In this document: positions 14,783 to 19,890 of the stretch, in pieces
How the letters are laid out: every line of letters begins with the position of its first letter
How positions within the stretch are numbered: the stretch's first letter is position 1
From: an alpha proteobacterium SCGC AAA240-E13
GTDB taxonomy: Bacteria > Pseudomonadota > Alphaproteobacteria > Pelagibacterales > Pelagibacteraceae
DNA: 19,890 nt
Direction of reading: 5' to 3'
Assembly: GCA_000504625.1 (NCBI GenBank)
Contig: AZHR01000021.1
Location: 1-19,890, forward strand
Position numbers and translations under genes: made by a program
Notes under the pieces: model-generated
What the model was told of the DNA's origin: nothing
Seen by the model: only the letters and a program-made list of their open reading frames with translations
Database searches by the model: none

Positions 14783-16478
14783 GTTTTTTTTTGTGTCTTA
14801 TAATCCTAAAATTAAATTCTTTTTGTTTAAGTTCACTGATAAGTTTTGTAAAGTTTTTTAAATCATCTATTTGTATATCAAACATAAAATTAATATGATC
14901 CTTTTTTTTTTCAGTCATTTCCACACTAGTAATATTTCCCTTATTAAGACCTATTAAAGAGGTTACCTCACCCAATTTTCCTGGTGAGTCAGGCAACGAT
15001 ATCCATAAAGTGCTACTATATTTTTTATTTATTGATTCTTTTGGCTCTTTATCTTGCCAATATCTTTTTATAGAAGCTCGGGCCTTACCAGTTTTTGCTG
15101 AACTTACCCAATGTAGCGATGGAGATGCTTTATTTGAAGTAATGATCTTTATCATGTCACCATTAAATAACTTACTTTGTAAGGGACAATCTCTACCATT
15201 AATTTCACAACCAATAGCAGAGTCACCAATCTGGGTATGTACTGCATATGCAAAATCTATTGGGGTTGCTTCTTTTGGTAATTTAATTACAGAGCCTTCA
15301 GGGGTAAAGCAAAAAACATTATCTTGGAACATTTGAAGTTTGGTATATTCAAAATAATGTTCCGGACTTGCTCCCTTTTCAATAATTTCAACTAAATCAC
15401 CAAGCCAATCGTATTCCTTCCAAGTTAATAAGTTATATTTTTCAGATGATTTATATTTCCAATGAGAAGCTATACCCCTCTGGGCAAATTCATGCATTTG
15501 TTTAGTTCTAATTTGTATTTCGATACGTTGTCTTTTAGGACCAATAATTGATGTATGTATCGATCTGTAATTGTTAATTTTTGGAGTAGAAATATAGTCC
15601 TTAAATCTTCCAGGTATAGTTTGCCATCTGCTATGAAAAAGACCCAATGTTTTGTAACATTCGGAGATACTACTTACTATAACTCTAAATCCAATAATAT
15701 CAGTAATTTGTTCCAATGAAATTCTTTTTTTTTGAATTTTTCTCCATATTGAAAATGGAGTTTTTTCCCTACCAGTAATTTTAACTGCTATACCATTTTC
15801 TTTTAATATAGCAATAAATGCTTCGGATATTTCTTTAATTGTATCTTCTTTATTTTCTTTTATAAGTCTTAATCTTTCAGTAATTAATTCACGTGCTTTT
15901 AGATTTAATACCTTAAAAGAAATATCTTCTAGTTCATCTCTAATTCTATTCATTCCCATTCTATCAGCTAATGGTGCATATATTTCCATAGTTTCTCTTG
16001 CAACTCTTTTTCTTTTTTCAATATCGTTTAATCCATCTATAGTTCTCATATTATGTAATCGATCAGCTATTTTTACTAATAAAACTCTAATATCTTTAGA
16101 AGTAGCTAAAATTAATTTTCTGAAATTTTCAGCTTTAGAATTTTTAATAGCCTTATCTTCAAGTTCAGAAATTTTAGTGACACCCTCAACTAAGTCCGCC
16201 ACCTCCTTTCCAAATTCATTTTTAACAGTATTATAAGTTGCTTTTGTATCTTCGATTGTGTCATGTAATAGACCGGTTGCTATAGTAGCACTATCAAGTT
16301 TAAGATCAGTTAATATATTCGCAACAGCAACTGGATGTATCAAATATGGATCACCTGAACTTCTTATTTGATTTGCATGCGCTTTGACTGCAAAATTATA
16401 GGCTTTAGATAAAGTAACTGGATCAAGAAACTTATTATATGTTTTAACTTTGTTTATTAGTTCTTCAGAATCTAACAT
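14739..16478 (-). CDS. relA: Bifunctional (p)ppGpp synthetase/hydrolase, compact form
   Basis: Makes and degrades the alarmone (p)ppGpp. The hydrolase domain (about 20-150) keeps H72-D73 and E76-D77 in LLHDTIEDT and the VKIADRLHNMRT helix. The synthetase domain (about 235-345) has REKTPFSIWRKI, DIIGFRVIV, RFKDYISTPKINNYRSIHT and EIQIRTKQMHEFAQRGIASHW. RFKD (291-294) is the RxKD signature of bifunctional enzymes rather than the ExDD of synthetase-only RelA. A TGS domain lies at about 385-450 and an ACT domain at about 490-562. Only about 40 residues join these two, so the helical and cysteine/zinc-finger regions normally found there are missing, explaining 579 residues against about 700-740. 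It follows folK by 16 bp; rpoZ, often upstream in Alphaproteobacteria, is absent. It could equally be named spoT or rsh. Confidence 0.95.
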   Translation of the reverse strand: MLDSEELINKVKTYNKFLDPVTLSKAYNFAVKAHANQIRSSGDPYLIHPVAVANILTDLKLDSATIATGLLHDTIEDTKATYNTVKNEFGKEVADLVEGVTKISELEDKAIKNSKAENFRKLILATSKDIRVLLVKIADRLHNMRTIDGLNDIEKRKRVARETMEIYAPLADRMGMNRIRDELEDISFKVLNLKARELITERLRLIKENKEDTIKEISEAFIAILKENGIAVKITGREKTPFSIWRKIQKKRISLEQITDIIGFRVIVSSISECYKTLGLFHSRWQTIPGRFKDYISTPKINNYRSIHTSIIGPKRQRIEIQIRTKQMHEFAQRGIASHWKYKSSEKYNLLTWKEYDWLGDLVEIIEKGASPEHYFEYTKLQMFQDNVFCFTPEGSVIKLPKEATPIDFAYAVHTQIGDSAIGCEINGRDCPLQSKLFNGDMIKIITSNKASPSLHWVSSAKTGKARASIKRYWQDKEPKESINKKYSSTLWISLPDSPGKLGEVTSLIGLNKGNITSVEMTEKKKDHINFMFDIQIDDLKNFTKLISELKQKEFNFRIIRHKKKHALLQRFFKNFKKN

Positions 16479-16494
16479 ATCACATTATATCATT

Positions 16495-17112
16495 TTATTT
16501 AATTTTTGTAATAGAATTTATAACATTAAAACTAAGATTATTAATTAAATCATCGATATTTAAATTAGATATAGGATGAGTCCACAAAGGTTCAATTTCT
16601 CTTAAAGGTATTAATACGAAATTTCTCTCGTGAATCTTTTCATGTGGAATAATTAAATTATCATTGTTATAACATGTTTTAATAACTTCACTTTTATAAT
16701 CAATTATATCAATATCACATATTCTTGGTGCGTTTTTAATTTTTCTTACTCTTCCGATTTTTTTTTCTATATTTATAAGAGCATCCATTAAATCTATTGG
16801 ATTCAAGTTAGTTGATACACTTAAAATACAATTTATAAATTTTGGATCATTTATATTTGGAACAGCTAAGCTTTCGTAATAACTTGATTTTTTTGCAATT
16901 TTTATTCCTTTTTTAATTAGATAAGTTTGAGCTAACTCTAAATTTTTAATCATATTTCCAAATTTTGAGTGCAAATTTGAACCTAGTGATAAAATAATTT
17001 TTTTTTTAGCTAGTCTTCCTAAAATATTTAGATTTTTCTCTGTTCCAATCTCTTTGTTTTTTAACTTGTCTTTTATCATATTGTTTTTTACCTTTAGCAA
17101 CAGCAATTTCAA
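16495..17112 (-). CDS. folK: 6-hydroxymethyl-7,8-dihydropterin pyrophosphokinase
   Basis: Transfers pyrophosphate from ATP to hydroxymethyl-dihydropterin in folate synthesis. Family motifs are IILSLGSNL (about 40-48), FINCILSVST, IEKKIGRVRKIKNAPRICDIDIIDY (family GR-R---PR-LDLDIL-Y) and IIPHEKIHERNFVLIPLREI. The core begins only near residue 38. The upstream part (to 17112) is an alternate reading of the smpB 3' end and is probably not conserved protein. Met12 at 17079 would shorten the overlap from 107 to 74 bp; no ATG, GTG or TTG lies just past the smpB stop (17006), where ATT codons precede the core. The start is therefore unsettled. Confidence 0.88.
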   Translation of the reverse strand: MKLLLLKVKNNMIKDKLKNKEIGTEKNLNILGRLAKKKIILSLGSNLHSKFGNMIKNLELAQTYLIKKGIKIAKKSSYYESLAVPNINDPKFINCILSVSTNLNPIDLMDALINIEKKIGRVRKIKNAPRICDIDIIDYKSEVIKTCYNNDNLIIPHEKIHERNFVLIPLREIEPLWTHPISNLNIDDLINNLSFNVINSITKIK

Positions 17113-17476
17113 TTTTTACTTTTCCTTTTTTAAAATACATTTTTGTGGGAACAATTGTAAATCCTTCTCGATTAATTCTTCCAATTAGTTTATTAATCTC
17201 TTTTTTATTTAATAATAACTTTCTATCATTAGTAGTTATATGATCGTTATAACTTGACTCTTTATAAGACGAGATATGTGAATTAATTAAAAAAATTTCT
17301 CCATATTTTTCAACCGCATATGAATCTGATATATTAACTTTTCCTTGTCTTATTGATTTGACTTCTGATCCCTTTAACATTACACCAGCTTCAAAAAATT
17401 CATCAAAAAAATAATTAAATTTAGCTTTTCTATTTAAACAAATAATCTTTAAACCTCTATGGGTGCTGGTTTTCAT
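17006..17476 (-). CDS. smpB: SsrA-binding protein SmpB
   Basis: SmpB binds tmRNA and brings it to stalled ribosomes for trans-translation. The 156-residue protein shows the NRKAKFNYFFDEFFEAGVMLKG-EVKSIR core (about residues 16-43), the NISDSYA segment, LLLNKKEI, VPTKMYFKKGKVKIEIAVAKGKK and the basic tail DKRQVKKQRDWNRE that inserts in the decoding site. It starts 3 bp after dapA, as in many Alphaproteobacteria. The gene for tmRNA (ssrA) is not in the window. Confidence 0.96.
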   Translation of the reverse strand: MKTSTHRGLKIICLNRKAKFNYFFDEFFEAGVMLKGSEVKSIRQGKVNISDSYAVEKYGEIFLINSHISSYKESSYNDHITTNDRKLLLNKKEINKLIGRINREGFTIVPTKMYFKKGKVKIEIAVAKGKKQYDKRQVKKQRDWNREKSKYFRKTS

Positions 17477-17479
17477 TAA

Positions 17480-18364
17480 TTAAATTAAGTCCGCATATTG
17501 CATTGCAGACTTAATTTTTTCTTTTGTTCCAGATGTAACGCAAACCAATGGAAGTCTTACCTCATCGGAACAAAGTTTTAATATACTCGCTGCATATTTA
17601 ACAGGACTAGGACTGCTTTCTATAAAAAGAGATTTGTGAAGAGGCATTAATTTATCATTAATTTCTTTTGCCCTTGCTAAAAGATTATCATTATTTTTTG
17701 CTAAAGAAGCTTCTTGAAACTCAGAGCAAAGTTTAGGAGCAACATTTGCTGTAACTGATATACACCCTCTTCCTCCACGTAAATTAAATTCTAAAGCGGT
17801 ACCATCTTCTCCAGATAGTTGGATAAAGTCATCTCCCATTTTCTTTTTCTGTTTTTCTACACGGTTTAAATCTGCTGTAGCATCTTTTACGCCAATAATA
17901 TTTTTTAATTCAAAAAGTCTTGCCATAGTATCAATTGACATATCAACAACAGATCTAGGTGGTATATTATATATAATTATAGGGATATCGGAATTATCAT
18001 TTATAGCTTTATAATGTTGATATAAACCCTCTTGTGTTGGTTTGTTATAATAAGGTGTAACAACTAGAGCTGCATTTGCTCCAACTTTTTCGGCATGCTT
18101 TGTTAAAGATATTGCTTCATGAGTGGAATTTGATCCAGTACCCGCAATGACAGGAATTTTTCCTTTACATTCTTTTATACATAACTCAATTACTCTTTTA
18201 TGTTCATCATGATTTAGAGTGGGTGATTCTCCAGTGGTTCCCGCAGGAACTATTCCTGAGGTGCCATTAGTTAAATGGTGATGAATTAATGATATATAGG
18301 TATCTTCGTCTAGGATGTCATTTTTAAATGGAGTAATTATTGCTACAATTGAACCTTTAAACAT
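17480..18364 (-). CDS. dapA: 4-hydroxy-tetrahydrodipicolinate synthase
   Basis: Condenses pyruvate with aspartate semialdehyde, the first committed step to diaminopimelate and lysine. The 294-residue TIM barrel has GTTGESPTL (42-50; Thr44/Thr45), VVTPYYNKPT with Tyr106, IIIYNIPPRS with Tyr132, and the Schiff-base Lys160 in IIGVKDAT, matching the E. coli enzyme within one residue. It is the first gene of the minus-strand run that continues to recO and is divergent from the transglycosylase-like gene, 43 bp away. Confidence 0.97.
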   Translation of the reverse strand: MFKGSIVAIITPFKNDILDEDTYISLIHHHLTNGTSGIVPAGTTGESPTLNHDEHKRVIELCIKECKGKIPVIAGTGSNSTHEAISLTKHAEKVGANAALVVTPYYNKPTQEGLYQHYKAINDNSDIPIIIYNIPPRSVVDMSIDTMARLFELKNIIGVKDATADLNRVEKQKKKMGDDFIQLSGEDGTALEFNLRGGRGCISVTANVAPKLCSEFQEASLAKNNDNLLARAKEINDKLMPLHKSLFIESSPSPVKYAASILKLCSDEVRLPLVCVTSGTKEKIKSAMQYADLI

Positions 18365-18407
18365 TAATCTTTATAACATAATTTGCCGAATCAAATCATA
18401 AAAATAT
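18365..18407. promoter_or_regulatory. Short divergent gap, probable dapA and transglycosylase promoter region
   Basis: Only 43 bp separate the two divergent starts. On the minus strand, TATAAA (18375-18370) ends five bases before the dapA ATG; if it is the -10 box, the transcript would begin at or near the ATG and be leaderless. The nearest -35-like TTGATT (18394-18389) is only 13 bp away, which is too close. For the plus-strand gene only AT-rich sequence is seen. The promoter role rests on position rather than motif quality. Confidence 0.28.
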
Positions 18408-19890
18408 ATGACTAAATATCCTGTAAAAAAAATAGCTATTTATATATTTACTTTATTATTATTAGAAAATTTAGCAGCTGAAGAAATAATCTTACCAAAG
18501 TTAAAGACGAAAATCGAAGAATTTAAAAAGGAGGTAATAATTCTACCAAAATCTCAACCAAGTGTTTATGAACTCAAAAGTAAAGATGTGACTGAAAAAA
18601 AAACAAAATCTAGTACAGTTGAGTTAACTATAAAACATTTAATTCTTCCTAAAAATAAACCAATAATTGATGAAGAAACAAAATTACAGTCAAAAAAAAC
18701 AAAATATATATTTCCAAAAAGAAAGCCTGTGGCTAAAACGCAAATTATTGAAACTCCAAAGAAAAGAGAAGAAGAAAAAATCGTTACAACCACGTATGAT
18801 CAAAATTTAATCTTTCCTAAAAAAAAACCTACAATTTATCAAAAACCAGTAAAAAAATTTATTAGTAAATCAAAGCACTTTTCTAAAAATGATTTTAAAT
18901 TAGCAAGAAATGTTTTTTCTGAAATAGATAAAAGAAGTTGGACCAAAGCTTTAAATTTATCAAAAGCTTTCGAAAATAGATCAATTTATAAATTTGTAAG
19001 ATGGCTCTACTTATTAGAACCAAGCAATCAAGCTGGTTTTTACCAATATATAAATTTTATTAATTTACATCCAAATTATCCAAGGCTCGGAAGACTTAAG
19101 TATTTAGCCGAACATAAAATTACAGTTGGTACGGTAAATGAACAGAGAATAATTCAACTTTTTAATAAAAATGAACCTCTTAGTGGGTATGGAAAATTAA
19201 TGTTAGGTCAAAGTTATTTAATGGTTGGTGAAGCTGAACTAGGAAAATCTTTAATAAAGGAAGGTTGGATAACTGCTAAATTATCAAAAAGAGATCTTAA
19301 ATATTTTAAGAAGAAATTTAAGAAATATTTAAATATGGATGATCATATAAAAAGAGCAGATTGGTTAGCTTGGGAAAATAAATATTGGGATTTAAAAAGG
19401 ATGCTGAGATATTTACCTAAAGATTATCAAGCTTTATATAATGCTAGACAGTTATTGATGAGTAAATCATATGGTGTAGATAATGCTATTAGTAAAGTTC
19501 CAGATAAATTCAAAAATGATCCAGGTTTACAATATGATCGTCTTAAATGGAGAAGAAAAAGAGGTAGAGTTGATTCTTCTCTCGAAATATTGCTTAATAT
19601 AAAAAATGATCCAAATTTTTTAGTCAGAATTGATAAATGGTGGAGAGAAAGAGAAATAATATCTAGGTCATTAATTTATAAGAAGAAGTTTGAGTTAGCT
19701 TATAAAATAGCCAGTAATCATTCAATGTCTGAAGGCCCGGAATATGCTGAAGCTGAATGGATGTCCGGATGGATTGCGTTAAGTTTCTTAGAAGATCCAA
19801 TATTAGCTAATCGACATTTTCACAATTTTTATGCAAATGTAGGTTATCCGATAAGTTTATCGAGAGGTGCATATTGGCTTGGCAGATCAT
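18408..19890 (+). CDS. Exported lytic murein transglycosylase-like protein, 5' part
   Basis: An open frame of 494 codons running off the window end. It begins with a likely signal peptide: Lys-rich MTKYPVKK, hydrophobic stretch about 9-19, and probable cleavage after NLAA (residue 24). Residues 25-155 are a Lys/Pro/Glu-rich linker with five copies of a short hydrophobic-P-K motif (27-35, 44-52, 78-86, 100-108, 134-142). From about 160 it is all-helical, with segments such as SWTKALNLSKAF, VRWLYLLEP, FINLHPNYPRLGRL and EAEWMSGWIAL, resembling the superhelical region of soluble lytic transglycosylases (Slt70 type). The catalytic domain would lie beyond the window, so the enzyme call rests on the helical part and on dapA/smpB-adjacent context known from Alphaproteobacteria. 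Start at 18408 is supported by the signal peptide. Confidence 0.78.
   Translation, partial: MTKYPVKKIAIYIFTLLLLENLAAEEIILPKLKTKIEEFKKEVIILPKSQPSVYELKSKDVTEKKTKSSTVELTIKHLILPKNKPIIDEETKLQSKKTKYIFPKRKPVAKTQIIETPKKREEEKIVTTTYDQNLIFPKKKPTIYQKPVKKFISKSKHFSKNDFKLARNVFSEIDKRSWTKALNLSKAFENRSIYKFVRWLYLLEPSNQAGFYQYINFINLHPNYPRLGRLKYLAEHKITVGTVNEQRIIQLFNKNEPLSGYGKLMLGQSYLMVGEAELGKSLIKEGWITAKLSKRDLKYFKKKFKKYLNMDDHIKRADWLAWENKYWDLKRMLRYLPKDYQALYNARQLLMSKSYGVDNAISKVPDKFKNDPGLQYDRLKWRRKRGRVDSSLEILLNIKNDPNFLVRIDKWWREREIISRSLIYKKKFELAYKIASNHSMSEGPEYAEAEWMSGWIALSFLEDPILANRHFHNFYANVGYPISLSRGAYWLGRS

Noticed and set aside
14343..15336. Plus-strand open frames at 14343-14651 and 15010-15336
   Set aside because: Both are antisense to conserved pyrE and relA/spoT coding sequence.
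18566..18793. Minus-strand open frame with hydrophobic character
   Set aside because: It is antisense to the Lys-rich linker of the exported protein; AAA/AAG codons read backwards as Phe/Leu explain the apparent membrane segment.

Overview
The window is ordinary chromosome from a very AT-rich, streamlined alphaproteobacterium, most likely of the Pelagibacterales (SAR11) or a close relative. The signs are strong A/T bias at synonymous sites, many Lys/Asn/Ile residues, gaps of 0-20 bp or short overlaps between most genes, and two gene strings typical of Alphaproteobacteria: glyA-nrdR-ribD-ribE-ribBA-ribH-nusB-thiL and dapA/smpB-folK-relA-pyrE-pdxJ-acpS-lepB-rnc-recO. The exact lineage is an inference. 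I see no tRNA, rRNA, CRISPR array, insertion sequence, prophage or defence gene. No stretch over 300 bp lacks a gene.

Layout. Positions 1-3648 (+): the 3' end of ribH, then nusB, thiL and hppA. Positions 3660-9685 (-), read right to left: a putative 2-oxoglutarate oxygenase, rpiB, glyA, nrdR, ribD, ribE, ribBA, ribH. Positions 9789-10781 (+): hemB alone. Positions 10757-18364 (-), right to left: dapA, smpB, folK, relA/spoT, pyrE, pdxJ, acpS, lepB, rnc, recO and a DUF2061 membrane protein. Positions 18408-19890 (+): the 5' part of a lytic-transglycosylase-like exported protein, cut by the window end.

The key structural observation is that 1-201 and 3633-3834 are inverted copies of the same 3' part of ribH, differing by one A/T in a homopolymer. 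In the expected order, nusB-thiL-hppA would follow ribH on the minus strand. Here that block lies in the opposite orientation. hppA is cut shortly before its essential C-terminal motif and runs straight into antisense ribH. This is what a fold-back (inverted) chimera at a contig end would look like; a real inversion is possible but would break hppA. The first 3.6 kb should therefore be used with caution.

The genes support riboflavin synthesis (RibD, RibB, RibH, RibE; the GTP cyclohydrolase II half of RibBA is degenerate), one-carbon metabolism (GlyA), pentose phosphates (RpiB), heme (HemB), lysine/peptidoglycan precursors (DapA), folate (FolK), pyridoxal phosphate (PdxJ), pyrimidines (PyrE), thiamine (ThiL), lipid/ACP activation (AcpS), secretion (LepB), RNA processing and repair (Rnc, RecO, SmpB, NusB), the stringent response (RelA/SpoT), nucleotide-reductase control (NrdR) and pyrophosphate-driven proton pumping (HppA). 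Family-level departures worth noting are a RelA/SpoT lacking the region between TGS and ACT, an NrdR whose second zinc knuckle is C-x-C, a RibH with an extra internal segment, absence of era and rpoZ from their usual slots, and an N-terminal PK-motif repeat in the transglycosylase-like protein. I found no convincing new biological system.
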